From Ottowia thiooxydans DSM 14619 (lineage in GTDB: Bacteria > Pseudomonadota > Gammaproteobacteria > Burkholderiales > Burkholderiaceae_C): a stretch of 36,858 nucleotides of DNA. Positions 9,765 to 17,932 of the stretch are shown piece by piece. The translations under genes and the position numbers were made by a program. Each line of letters begins with the position of its first letter. Positions within the stretch are counted from its first letter, which is position 1. Under the pieces are notes generated by a model. That model saw only the letters and a list, made by a program, of their open reading frames with translations. It did not search any database and was not told the origin of the DNA. The stretch lies in contig NZ_AUGX01000045.1 of NCBI RefSeq assembly GCF_000422885.1, positions 1 through 36,858 on the forward strand, in the 5' to 3' direction.

Positions 9765-10430
9765 TTACCGTCTCCGGCTCGATGTTCGATAAGCGCCTAC
9801 CCCTGCTACCAGCAAGCCAGTAAGCAGCAGTCCCCACTCGCCCAAAGTGGGTACCGCAGTAGGCGTGGGAGTGGGAGTGACGACAGGGGTAGAACGAATT
9901 CGCCATAGGTTGCCGGGGTATGCATACGTTGCAAAAATGGCTGATTCATCGTCGCCACTGAGGCTTCCGCAGAGGGTGGTGCTCGGGTCGACGCCGGAGC
10001 AGAAACCGTTGTAGCGCACATTCACATCGCCACCCTCAAAAATGTGCACGCTGTCTATGCGCTGGCCAGAAGTGTGCGGCCTCAGCGGCCGCATCACCGA
10101 CACACTGAAACCGGCGATCGCTGAACTGGCATTCGTATAGCCATACGCGTGGAATATTTCAGAATTGGCGGGCGTGAAGGTAATGACGCCGTCACTGAGG
10201 CTCCAATCTGTCAGCAGCGTGCGTATATCCATGCCGGTGTTGGCGGGCAACCCGCTGTCGTTCAGACGGACCCAGCCTGAAGTATTCATGGCCGCCGTGT
10301 AAGGCGCGATGGCGCCTGCACCGTAGACTGGCCCGTTGTAATCGTAGGTCGTTTGTCCCCAGGCGGCGCTTGCGCAAAGAGCCAAGGCCGCCGCGACCGC
10401 GCGGCAGGTGGATTTAAATGCTGTTGTCAT
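9765..10430 (-). CDS. IPTL-CTERM exported protein (paralog 2, intact)
   Basis: The product is 221 residues from ATG at 10430. A longer in-frame start at 10472 is rejected because it would put 14 polar residues before a classical signal peptide (MTTAFKSTCRAVAAALALCASAAWG, cleavage probably after AWG or SAAWG). The mature part is rich in Thr, Ser and Gly and has no known enzymatic motif. The C-terminus reads a short Thr-Pro repeat (VVTPTPTPTAVP), then VPTLGEWGLLLTGLLVAGVGAY and an Arg-rich tail. This is the IPTL-CTERM signal, which in known systems is recognised by exosortase XrtH after export. No exosortase gene is in the window. The gene is adjacent to a LuxR-type regulator and preceded by the CACT-N6-AGTG site. 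Function is unknown; a surface or matrix role is inferred. Confidence 0.8.
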   Translation of the reverse strand: MTTAFKSTCRAVAAALALCASAAWGQTTYDYNGPVYGAGAIAPYTAAMNTSGWVRLNDSGLPANTGMDIRTLLTDWSLSDGVITFTPANSEIFHAYGYTNASSAIAGFSVSVMRPLRPHTSGQRIDSVHIFEGGDVNVRYNGFCSGVDPSTTLCGSLSGDDESAIFATYAYPGNLWRIRSTPVVTPTPTPTAVPTLGEWGLLLTGLLVAGVGAYRTSSRRR

Positions 10431-10501
10431 GGAGTGCCTCTTCGGAAAAGGCGCCGCGGTGCGGTGCTGCACGAATTCTTGCGGAAGACCCGGAATTTGA
10501 C

Positions 10502-10515
10502 CACTCCCTAAAGTG
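10502..10515. promoter_or_regulatory. CACT-N6-AGTG inverted repeat upstream of paralog 2
   Basis: CACT-CCCTAA-AGTG, 72 bp upstream of the ATG at 10430. The 11-mer CCCTAAAGTGA at 10506-10516 recurs exactly at 11268-11278, upstream of the regulator gene. Confidence 0.5.
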
Positions 10516-10538
10516 AGGGGTGACGGGTAGTGGCGCTA

Positions 10539-11150
10539 TTAGCCTCGGCGGTGAAGCAGCAACGCCAACTGAGTTCGGTTGGTCACTCCGAGGGAGCGGA
10601 AAATATCCTTGAGGTATTGTTTGACGGTACCTTCTGATAGGCCAAGTGCATCCGCAATCTGCTGGTTACTGAATCCTTGGGCGACGGCCTGGGCCACTTG
10701 CGCCAGGCGTGGCGAAAGGGCGCTTAGCGCATCGGCGTCGCCCCATGGCCCCGGCAATGGCGGGGGCGCGGCAGGCGCGCGAGCCAGGGCCAGGTCGACG
10801 GCGGCTCTCAGTTGCGACATGGGACTGGACTTGTGAATGATGGCACGCACGCTAGGCCAGCACTGCCACTCTCCTGCATGCGGAAGCGTGGCGGCACCGC
10901 TGAGGATGATGAGGGGCAGCGCGGGGTAAGCGCTACACAGTGCAGCCAGGCCCTGGCCGCCGTCCATCCCCGGCATATGCACATCCACCACTGCCAGGTC
11001 ACAGCCGGGTGGCGCGGCGGCAGCCAGCAGGGTGGCCAGGCTCCAGGCGTGAACGATCTCGAAGTCACCGAGCATTCGCAAGTGTGCAGCCAGGCCGTCT
11101 CGCACGATCTCGTGGTCGTCGGCCAGAAGAATGCGAGCGGGTGTGTTCAT
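10539..11150 (-). CDS. LuxR/NarL-type two-component response regulator
   Basis: The product is 203 residues. The receiver domain (1-120) has acidic pair D11/D12 in LLADDHE, phosphoacceptor D56 in VVDVHMPGMDG, and K107 in HKSS. After a Pro/Ala-rich linker (124-140) comes a LuxR-type helix-turn-helix (145-203: LSPRLAQVAQAVAQGFSNQQIADALGLSEGTVKQYLKDIFRSLGVTNRTQL). Phosphorylation would promote dimer binding to inverted repeats. The gene lies directly downstream of the hybrid kinase gene (120-bp gap) on the same strand, so the kinase is its likely partner. The target may be the CACT-N6-AGTG repeats upstream of the neighbouring exported-protein genes and of its own gene. That link is inferred from position and motif only. 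Confidence 0.9.
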   Translation of the reverse strand: MNTPARILLADDHEIVRDGLAAHLRMLGDFEIVHAWSLATLLAAAAPPGCDLAVVDVHMPGMDGGQGLAALCSAYPALPLIILSGAATLPHAGEWQCWPSVRAIIHKSSPMSQLRAAVDLALARAPAAPPPLPGPWGDADALSALSPRLAQVAQAVAQGFSNQQIADALGLSEGTVKQYLKDIFRSLGVTNRTQLALLLHRRG

Positions 11151-11263
11151 GCGAGTAGTTCTAGCTCATCAGTCAGAGTGATCGTAACCGCTGTGTTCTG
11201 GATGATTGTCCTTGCAGCTAGCGATCAAGCAGGATCATGATTTCACGGCCCCACCAGCTGCGG

Positions 11264-11277
11264 TATTCCCTAAAGTG
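11264..11277. promoter_or_regulatory. Half-conserved CACT-N6-AGTG site upstream of the regulator
   Basis: TATT-CCCTAA-AGTG keeps the centre and right half of the motif (identical 11-mer CCCTAAAGTGA at 11268-11278). It overlaps the kinase stop codon and lies about 114 bp upstream of the regulator start, where autoregulation would be expected. It may be chance, because part of it is coding sequence. Confidence 0.3.
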
Positions 11278-13159
11278 AAGGTGTCTTTTCTTCTGCCGGT
11301 AATGGCCCCAGTACCAGCCAATCGCGCAGCGCGTGAGGCCGCACAGGCTTGGGCAAAAAGGTGACGCTGCTTTGTGCCAGCGCAACTGCTTCTTCCGCGC
11401 TGGCACCACCGCTCACTACCGCCACACGCAGTCCCGGGGCATGAGGGCGCACGGCATCCAGCACGTCGTGCGAGAGCGCACCTCCGGCCAGCCAATGGTC
11501 GGTAATGAGAACCTGTAAAGGCTCGCCTGCATCTGCGGTCGAGCGGGCTACTTGGGTTGCGCTGGCTGGATCGGGCGCGGTGTGAACCTGAGCGCCCCAG
11601 CCTTGCAACAGCGCTTGCAAAGCGTGGCACGCTGCGGGGTCGTCGTCAACCACCAGGACACGCAAGCCGTGAAGCTTGGGCGGCTGTACAGGGAGGCGGG
11701 CCTGGGTGGGCGACTGGAAAGTAGGTGCCGCGGGTACGGCGGCTGTCGCTCCTGACGGAGCAGCCACCAGGGTGATGGAAAACACGGAGCCAGTTCCCAA
11801 CGCGCTGGCTGGATGAAGGCGCACGTCGGTCCCCATGAGGCGGGCCATGCGCCGTGCTACTGCCAGGCCCAGTCCATGGCCTTCGCCGCCGGAGCGGCTG
11901 CGGTGTGCATCGTGAGCCTGGTAGAACTCATCGAAGATGGCGTCGCGATGGAGCTCGGGAATGCCCGGGCCACTGTCTCGCACTTCAAAGCGCCATGCAG
12001 GTTGACCGTGGACTCGAGCCCGGCGGATGGCCAGCATGACTCCACCGGTTGGTGTGTAGCGGACCGCGTTGGCCACCAGGTTGCCCACCACTCTCCAAAG
12101 CAGTGCGGCGTCTGCCAACACGCTGAGTTCTCCGCCTTTGGCAGGAGGGCGCAGCCAGAAAGCAAGGCCTCGCGCTGCAGCGCTGGGGCGGAAGCTGGCC
12201 TCAGCGCGTGCCAGCAAGGCGTGAGCAGAGGCAGGGGCTATGTGCGCGTGCACGGCTCCGGCATCCATGCGGGCCAGATCCAGTACTTCATCCACCAATT
12301 CGGAGAAGTTGTCTACGCCAGCGACCATCTGCTGCATCAACGGCGCTTGTGGGGTATCCCTTAGTTGTTCGCGGAGCGCTTCGCCCAGCAGCGACATCGC
12401 GTGCACGGGCTGGCGCAGGTCGTGGCTGGCAGCCGCCAGAAATCGCGATTTGGCTGCACTGGCCTCTTCGGCCTGGCGGCGCTTTTCGTCGACCTCGTCC
12501 ATCAGCTCCTCATTGCGCAGACGGGTGCGTAGCTCACGCTGAATGCTTGCAGCGAATCTTTGGGTTGATGCCAACAGCATTCCCCATAGCACCAGCAGGA
12601 ATACTCCGCCAGCCAGGCGTCCGTCGTCATGTGCGTCTTCTACGGTCCATAACTGCCAGGCCAGCCCCCAGAGCAGGGGGCTGATGTAGGCCCACACGGC
12701 GGCGGGCCACACGCACAGTTGCGTCATGGCATTGGTAGCAACCATGAGCGCAATGGAAAACATGTAGATCGCAGCCATGAACTCAGGTGACTGCATGGAT
12801 GGATAATTCCAGCCATTGAAGAGCAAACCCACCAGAAGGCAGCGCCAGACAATTCCGTGAGCCCAGCGGCGCGGATCGATGGCGCCGAGAGCCTTGGCGC
12901 GCTCAAGGCGATGCAAAAAATAGCTACGCTCAGCCGTGGCCAGCAGCATCAACGCGGCAGTTCCCCAGGCCCATGCCGCGCCTATGAATCCTTGGAGCAG
13001 CCACGCCGCCAGCGGAACGCCCAGCGCCGAACTGATACCCATGGCGCGGGCACCCTTGGTCAGCAGCGTGAGCGCCTCATGCTCCAATTGCAATTGCCGC
13101 GCGGGTGTGTCGCCAATGGCTGTGGGACCACCTCGTAAAAAGGTCAGTCGATCGGTCAT
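11270..13159 (-). CDS. Hybrid sensor histidine kinase with C-terminal receiver
   Basis: The product is 629 residues from ATG at 13159, chosen because GGAG lies 8 nt upstream. An in-frame ATG at 13270 would add 37 residues with no family character. About six membrane segments fill residues 40-200, without a recognised extracellular sensor, so the membrane part itself may sense. A short coiled coil leads to HisKA with H246 in AAASHDLRQPVHAMSLL. HATPase motifs follow: N box LWRVVGNLVANAVRYT, G1 DSGPGIP, G2 GHGLGLAVARRM. The receiver (about 498-620) has VVDDDP, phosphoacceptor D554 in LITDHWLAGG and K604 in LPKPV. The adjacent LuxR-type regulator is the likely output. The signal is unknown. Confidence 0.9.
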   Translation of the reverse strand: MTDRLTFLRGGPTAIGDTPARQLQLEHEALTLLTKGARAMGISSALGVPLAAWLLQGFIGAAWAWGTAALMLLATAERSYFLHRLERAKALGAIDPRRWAHGIVWRCLLVGLLFNGWNYPSMQSPEFMAAIYMFSIALMVATNAMTQLCVWPAAVWAYISPLLWGLAWQLWTVEDAHDDGRLAGGVFLLVLWGMLLASTQRFAASIQRELRTRLRNEELMDEVDEKRRQAEEASAAKSRFLAAASHDLRQPVHAMSLLGEALREQLRDTPQAPLMQQMVAGVDNFSELVDEVLDLARMDAGAVHAHIAPASAHALLARAEASFRPSAAARGLAFWLRPPAKGGELSVLADAALLWRVVGNLVANAVRYTPTGGVMLAIRRARVHGQPAWRFEVRDSGPGIPELHRDAIFDEFYQAHDAHRSRSGGEGHGLGLAVARRMARLMGTDVRLHPASALGTGSVFSITLVAAPSGATAAVPAAPTFQSPTQARLPVQPPKLHGLRVLVVDDDPAACHALQALLQGWGAQVHTAPDPASATQVARSTADAGEPLQVLITDHWLAGGALSHDVLDAVRPHAPGLRVAVVSGGASAEEAVALAQSSVTFLPKPVRPHALRDWLVLGPLPAEEKTPSL

Positions 13160-13385
13160 TCGTGCTCCGGCCTGCCTGTAAGCTTGATGGGACAGTATAA
13201 GTTTGGGTGCGTGATCAAATCTGTCTGGGCGACAAACAACCTGGGATTCGCGGCGCTGTTTACCCTTCAAACGGGCGCCTCCTGCGATTCAGCAGGAACC
13301 TATTGGGCTTTACTCAGTCAATCAAATGACGCTGCCCTCGCAGGGCATTTTTCTTTCAATCCCTCGCCCGTTCGCGGCGACCGTT

Positions 13386-13422
13386 GGCCCGAAACACATT
13401 TTCACGTGTTGCGAACCGGGCC
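13386..13422 (+). promoter_or_regulatory. Stable leader hairpin upstream of ybdG-like gene
   Basis: GGCCCG (13386-13391) pairs with CGGGCC (13417-13422), and inside it AACAC (13393-13397) pairs with GTGTT (13406-13410). It sits 36 nt before the start codon, just upstream of the ribosome site. It could be a leader structure of this gene or a protein site in the divergent promoter region. Nothing in it matches an RNA class I know. Confidence 0.35.
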
Positions 13423-13457
13423 TTAGAACGGGTTCATGATTCAACCAAGGAGCTACA

Positions 13458-14768
13458 TTGAACTGGCAAGAGCTATCCTTTTCCGACCCCTGGATTCAAA
13501 CCCTGGCGAGCATTGTGGCGCTGGTGCTGGGGTGTGTTGTGGCGCAATGGCTTGCACGGCATGTGATTGTGAGAGCCTTGGCGGGCTTGCGCGGGGCCAC
13601 GCGTAGCGGCCCCATCGCCGTGCTTCTGCACCCGGATGTCTTGACACGGGTGGCGCAGATTGTCCCCACACTGGTGGTTCAGGTCGGTATCCGCTTTGTA
13701 CCGAACCTGCCGGAAAAGCTCGCTACAGTTACAGAGAACGTGGCTGCTGCGCTGAGCGTGCTTTTCGCAGCTCGTGCACTGTTCAAGGCATTGGAGGTGG
13801 CGCTTGGCGTCTATGAGCAGCGAGCCGCTGAAAAGCAGGAGTTGCGCTCACACTCGATCAAATCGTATGTACAGCTAGGTCAGATTCTGGTGGGCATTGC
13901 CGCAGTCGTGGTGATGATCGCCGCATTGGCAGACAAGTCGCCGCTCATTGTGCTTTCAGGCTTTGGTGCGATGTCGGCCGTGCTCATGCTGATTTTTCAA
14001 GACACCATCAAATCCTTTACGGCCGGCATGCAGATAGAGGGCAACGACATGCTGCGGGTGGGCGACTGGATAGAGATGCCCCAAGCCGGCGCCGACGGCG
14101 ATGTGATCGACATCGCGCTCAACACCGTCAAGGTTCAGAACTGGGATAAAACCATTGTCACCATTCCCACCTGGAAGCTGATGAGCGAAAGCTTCAAGAA
14201 TTGGCGCGGCATGAGTGAAGCGGGAGGCCGCCGCATCAAGCGTACGCTGATGCTGGACGCCGGCACCATTCACTTCCTGCAGGATGAGGAAATCGAGCGC
14301 TTGGGGCAGATTGAGATCATTGCAGAGTACGTCCAGGAAAAGGCCAGAGCAGTCAAGGTTTCACGCGGCATGCGGGCGCGAGAGTTGGGCGAGGCCCTGG
14401 CTCAGGTGCCAGCCAACCAGCGGCGACTGACCAACATCGGCACCTTCCGTGCATACGTTCTGGCATATCTGAAAGCCAATGCGGATATCCGCAAGGACAT
14501 GACTATCATGGTCCGCTTGATGCAGCCCACACCTGAAGGTGTACCGCTGGAGATTTACTGCTTCACCAACACCACCGCATGGGTGGCCTACGAGGCCATT
14601 CAGGGTGATATCTTTGACCACCTGCTGGCCATCCTGCCTGAGTTTGCACTGGGCAGTTTCCAGTCGCCCGGTGGAGGTGATTTTCGAGCGCTACTCGAAG
14701 AGGAGGGGAGTCCGGCACGCTTGCCAAGACAGTCTTACCCTAACGTGCCGCGGCCTCGTCCAGTCTGA
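13458..14768 (+). CDS. ybdG: YbdG-type mechanosensitive channel (MscS superfamily)
   Basis: The product is 436 residues. The start codon is TTG, supported by AAGGAG 6 nt upstream; no ATG fits the family N-terminus. Hydrophobic segments at about 12-35, 70-90, 100-115 and 140-185 are followed by the pore-lining and beta-domain stretch GFGAMSAVLMLIFQDTIKSFTAGMQIEGNDMLRVGDWIEMPQAGADGDVIDIALNTVKVQNWDKTIVTIPTWKLMSESFKNWRGMSEAGGRRIKR. That stretch is the hallmark of E. coli YbdG (miniconductance channel MscM), as are TNIGTFRAYVLAYLKANADIRKDMTIMVR and the C-terminal AYEAIQGDIFDHLLAILPEF. The protein would release small solutes on membrane tension or osmotic downshock. Confidence 0.93.
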   Translation: MNWQELSFSDPWIQTLASIVALVLGCVVAQWLARHVIVRALAGLRGATRSGPIAVLLHPDVLTRVAQIVPTLVVQVGIRFVPNLPEKLATVTENVAAALSVLFAARALFKALEVALGVYEQRAAEKQELRSHSIKSYVQLGQILVGIAAVVVMIAALADKSPLIVLSGFGAMSAVLMLIFQDTIKSFTAGMQIEGNDMLRVGDWIEMPQAGADGDVIDIALNTVKVQNWDKTIVTIPTWKLMSESFKNWRGMSEAGGRRIKRTLMLDAGTIHFLQDEEIERLGQIEIIAEYVQEKARAVKVSRGMRARELGEALAQVPANQRRLTNIGTFRAYVLAYLKANADIRKDMTIMVRLMQPTPEGVPLEIYCFTNTTAWVAYEAIQGDIFDHLLAILPEFALGSFQSPGGGDFRALLEEEGSPARLPRQSYPNVPRPRPV

Positions 14769-14855
14769 CAAAGGCGTGACACACGGTGGCTAGACCGCGT
14801 CGTGAAACGTCAGTAACCTGAGAGGGAAACAGGTTCTGGTCACAATGGTGGCCTC

Positions 14856-15491
14856 ATGCTGGTAGATCCTCTCATTATTGTTGCGTGCGTCTTGTTGGTG
14901 GCGCTCGCCATCCGCCCGTGGCGCCTCTTGGCTAATGGCGGGCTGATATCCCCGCTTCTGGCGGCTCTGGTCATCACGCCCTGGTTTTGGGCTTTGCCGT
15001 GGCTGCACCGCATGCCGGTGCATTTGCAGCTGTCCGGTGCCTGTTTGATTACCCTGGCGCTGGGCTGGCCGCTCGCGGTGCCGGTTTTGTGTGTGGTGGC
15101 CATACTGGCTGGGTTGATCGCGCCCATCAGTTGGGATCAGCAGGTGGATATGGCTCTCTGGCTGGGGATCGTGCCCGCCACACTGGCATTCGGTATGGGT
15201 ATGGCAATCCGGCGCTGGATATCCAAAAATCTGTTTGTCTATATTCTGGGCCGGGCTTTCCTGGGCACCGTGTTGTGCATGTTCATCGCAGGCGCGTTGG
15301 CTCAATGGACGGGGCATTCGTTAAGCGCTACGGTGGAGCCTGAGCTGGCCATGGTGGCGCGCTGGCTGCTGGCCTGGGGCGATGGGTTTCTCACCGGTAT
15401 GGTGGCTGCCATAGGCGTGGCCTTCAGGCCGCAATGGCTGGCGACGTGGTCGGATCAGCTCTATTTAAGACAACCTCCTACAGCAAAATGA
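14856..15491 (+). CDS. Small integral membrane protein, COG3235/CbiM-like
   Basis: The product is 211 residues and almost wholly hydrophobic, with about six membrane segments. The C-terminal stretch LLAWGDGFLTGMVAAIGVAFRPQWLATWSDQLYL resembles the end of the COG3235 predicted membrane proteins annotated as energy-coupling-factor permease-like. No ATPase or T-component partner lies nearby, so transport activity is unproven. It follows the YbdG gene by 87 bp, and its stop codon lies within ATGA, where a possible upstream start of the next gene overlaps it. The two downstream genes may therefore be translationally coupled. Confidence 0.6.
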   Translation: MLVDPLIIVACVLLVALAIRPWRLLANGGLISPLLAALVITPWFWALPWLHRMPVHLQLSGACLITLALGWPLAVPVLCVVAILAGLIAPISWDQQVDMALWLGIVPATLAFGMGMAIRRWISKNLFVYILGRAFLGTVLCMFIAGALAQWTGHSLSATVEPELAMVARWLLAWGDGFLTGMVAAIGVAFRPQWLATWSDQLYLRQPPTAK

Positions 15492-15517
15492 ATGCTTGGA
15501 ACTTAAATTCAATCCTC

Positions 15518-16480
15518 ATGAAATCACCCATCCTTCTCAGCCTTTTGGTGCTCTCATTTGCCACACACGCTTTTGACCTGCAAGGTCACCGCGGAGCTCG
15601 GGGCCTGGCACCTGAAAACACCATGGCGGCGTTTGACAAAGCGATGGCTGTTGGCGTGACCACGTTAGAGCTTGATGTTGGCCTGACGGCTGATGGCATG
15701 GTGGTGATCTCACATGACGCTCACCTGGCGCACGATATGGCGCGAGATGCTGCCGGTGCTTGGCTTGGAACACAGGCTCCTTTAATTCACAGAAAAACGT
15801 TCGCGGAACTGCAGTCCTACGACATAGGGCGCGCAAAGGATGGCAGCACCACAGCACGCAATTTCCCAGGCCAAAGAGCGAGTGACGGTGAGCTTTTACC
15901 CACGCTCACCGCGCTTTTTGAACGCGTTCAAGCCGCAGGGGCGGATCAGATGCGGTTCAATATAGAAACCAAACTCAACCCGGCCAAACCTAATGAGACG
16001 GCCTCCCCGGAAGAGTTTGTTAACGCTACCCTGGCGGTGATTGAAAAAGCTGGCATGGCCGGGCGCGTGAGTATCCAGAGCTTCGATTGGCGCACTCTCA
16101 AGCTGGTGCAGCAGCAGGCTCCAAGCATTCCTACCGTATACCTCACTATTAAAACGAGAAATACTGACAACGCAGCAGATCCCGCATGGACTGGTGGCTT
16201 GCGTTTGGCCGACTATCCTTCAGTGGCGCACATGGTCAAAGCTGCAGGTGGCGCCGTGTGGGCGCCAAATTTCGGTGCCTTGGATGAGGCCGCCGTCAAA
16301 TCCGCGCAGGCTTTGGGTTTGAAGGTCATTCCCTGGACAGTGAATGAGCCCGCCGACATGCAACGCTTGATTGGTTGGAAGGTGGACGGGATCATTTCAG
16401 ACTACCCGGATCGCCTGCGCTCCGCCATGCAATCCGCTGGTATGCCGGTACCTGAGATGATCGGTGCGCAACGCCGATGA
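15518..16480 (+). CDS. Secreted glycerophosphodiester phosphodiesterase
   Basis: From ATG at 15518 the product is 320 residues, starting with signal peptide MKSPILLSLLVLSFATHA. A start at 15488 overlapping the previous stop would add ten residues. The mature part begins with the GDPD catalytic signature GHRGARGLAPENTMAAFDKA (catalytic His and the acid/base Glu region), then LELDVGLTADGMVVISHDAHL with metal ligands and the second His, and MRFNIETKLNP with the third acidic ligand. The C-terminal VIPWTVNEPADMQRLIGWKVDGIISDYPDRL is typical of the family. It hydrolyses glycerophosphodiesters to sn-glycerol-3-phosphate and an alcohol in the periplasm. It resembles GlpQ in fold, though the sequence is nearer to the widespread GDPD family with an Asn/Glu-rich insertion. 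Confidence 0.9.
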   Translation: MKSPILLSLLVLSFATHAFDLQGHRGARGLAPENTMAAFDKAMAVGVTTLELDVGLTADGMVVISHDAHLAHDMARDAAGAWLGTQAPLIHRKTFAELQSYDIGRAKDGSTTARNFPGQRASDGELLPTLTALFERVQAAGADQMRFNIETKLNPAKPNETASPEEFVNATLAVIEKAGMAGRVSIQSFDWRTLKLVQQQAPSIPTVYLTIKTRNTDNAADPAWTGGLRLADYPSVAHMVKAAGGAVWAPNFGALDEAAVKSAQALGLKVIPWTVNEPADMQRLIGWKVDGIISDYPDRLRSAMQSAGMPVPEMIGAQRR

Positions 16481-16492
16481 AGCAGCGTTGCG
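16467..16492 (+). terminator. Hairpin at the end of the GDPD gene
   Basis: CGCAACGC (16467-16474) pairs with GCGTTGCG (16485-16492) around the stop codon. There is no T run. It lies between convergent genes separated by only 21 bp and may limit read-through. Confidence 0.35.
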
Positions 16493-16501
16493 TCCGGGCC
16501 T

Positions 16502-17932
16502 TTATCTACGCCGGTGACTGAGCATCCGGCCACCAAAGGCGGCGAGCAACATTCCCAACAAACCAAGTCCCCAAAGCGGTAAGACTGGAACCGGGGCTGG
16601 CGGGCCGGGCAGTACAGTCAATTCGAAGGCCGCGCTATTCGGCGCGCTCAGCGTGGTCGCGAGGACCGTCACCACGCCAGGTTGAACTCCTGCCGTGACA
16701 GCCGGAGACACGGCTCTACCGTCTGATCCGGTGGTGCTGGTGGCGGTCAACCCGCCATCGGCGAACTGCGTACCACGGCCGCTGGCGGGGATGGTGAATG
16801 TCACCTCTGCCCCTACCACTGGCAGGTTGTTGTCATCCCTGACTATGGCTTGCAAGGGGAGGGCAAAGGGATTCGCAGCAGGGGCAGCCTGGGGGGTGCC
16901 GCCCGCACCGGAGATCGTTGGCGTACCAACCGCCACATTCGTCAGCGAGAAGTTCGCAGTCATCAGACCGGTACGTGCCACGACGGTGTATGACCCCACG
17001 GTGCCATTCGAGGTGAACGTAGGAGCTGTAGCGATTCCACTGGAGTTGGTAAGCACCGTGGCATTGCCGGCGAATGTTCCAGATGGCCCTGAACTCGGTG
17101 CAGTGAATGTGACCGGCTGCCCAGACACAGGTGCTCCGCTGGAGGTCAACTGCACTGATAGTGCCACGGGAAAGGGTTGATTCACCTGATTGGTCTGGGG
17201 TGAGCCGCTCGCAGAGGCCAATACCGTCTGTATCAGCGCCGCATCGGTTAGAACGCTGACACCGTCTACTCCTACGTTCAAGCCCTGCTGGTTGTTGGCT
17301 ACTGCGATTCGCAGGCGAACGGTGCGGCCAGCAAGCGATGAGAGGTTGGCACTCAGGTTGGTATAGCCGCTACTGATCTGCGGCGTAGCGCTGCTGGAGG
17401 CATAGAGAGGTCGAATTACGCCAGAGCCGACATCGAACAGGTTGGCGGCGGGATCCATCACGTCTACGCGTACCTGCTGGTTAGGTACGACACTGAAGTC
17501 CAGGGTGGGCGGCGAGTGAAACTCAGCATTTCTGTTTTGCACGTACAGAAGAAGTGACAGCATCGCAGGCTGTCCACTGGGCAGCGCGATGTCCTGGTAC
17601 ATCACCAGGCTCCCTGGGCCAGTTTGATCGCTCATGGCAGCGAAGGTGCCCAGCGGGGGAGTTGGCACTGCCACTGAGGTCAGCGGCCCTACTACCCCTG
17701 TCTGTGCGTAGAAGCTACCGGCGGAACCGGGTTGGGTGGCGATGGTCCAGTTGGTGAATCCAGGTTGTGCGGCGCCGTTGTTGGCCTCGAAACTGCCGTT
17801 GGCAGCAAGTTGTGCGGCGAAGGAGGAGGTGGGCAGCACAACGAAAAGTGCCAGCCAGAATACTGCGGCCCAGAATTTCAAGGGCATCCACCTAGCCAGC
17901 CGGAGCCGGCTTAGGGTCAGGTTCGCGTTCAT
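16502..17932 (-). CDS. Exported Ig-like surface protein with C-terminal anchor signal
   Basis: The product is 476 residues. A long signal peptide (about 1-39, ending LPTSSFA-AQ) is followed by a jelly-roll-like N-terminal module (NGSFEANNGAAQPGFTNWTIATQPG, about 44-230), as in extracellular carbohydrate-binding-type domains. Two bacterial Ig-like (Big_1, invasin-type) repeats follow, about 230-330 (PFPVALSVQLTSSGAPVSGQPVTFTAP) and 340-440 (PFALPLQAIVRDDNNLPVVGAEVTFTIP). The end is PVPVLPLWGLGLLGMLLAAFGGRMLSHRRR, a motif-helix-basic-tail signal resembling exosortase substrates; it is not a clear IPTL match. It lies 16 bp downstream of the beta-helix gene on the same strand, probably one operon. 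A 14-bp palindrome overlaps its ribosome site. Function is unknown; adhesion is a guess from domains. Confidence 0.75.
   Translation of the reverse strand: MNANLTLSRLRLARWMPLKFWAAVFWLALFVVLPTSSFAAQLAANGSFEANNGAAQPGFTNWTIATQPGSAGSFYAQTGVVGPLTSVAVPTPPLGTFAAMSDQTGPGSLVMYQDIALPSGQPAMLSLLLYVQNRNAEFHSPPTLDFSVVPNQQVRVDVMDPAANLFDVGSGVIRPLYASSSATPQISSGYTNLSANLSSLAGRTVRLRIAVANNQQGLNVGVDGVSVLTDAALIQTVLASASGSPQTNQVNQPFPVALSVQLTSSGAPVSGQPVTFTAPSSGPSGTFAGNATVLTNSSGIATAPTFTSNGTVGSYTVVARTGLMTANFSLTNVAVGTPTISGAGGTPQAAPAANPFALPLQAIVRDDNNLPVVGAEVTFTIPASGRGTQFADGGLTATSTTGSDGRAVSPAVTAGVQPGVVTVLATTLSAPNSAAFELTVLPGPPAPVPVLPLWGLGLLGMLLAAFGGRMLSHRRR

Noticed and set aside
9326-9823. Forward frame of 165 codons across the gap between the IPTL-CTERM paralogs
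   Set aside because: Overlaps the start region of paralog 1 and the C-terminal region of paralog 2; no ribosome site, no recognisable product.
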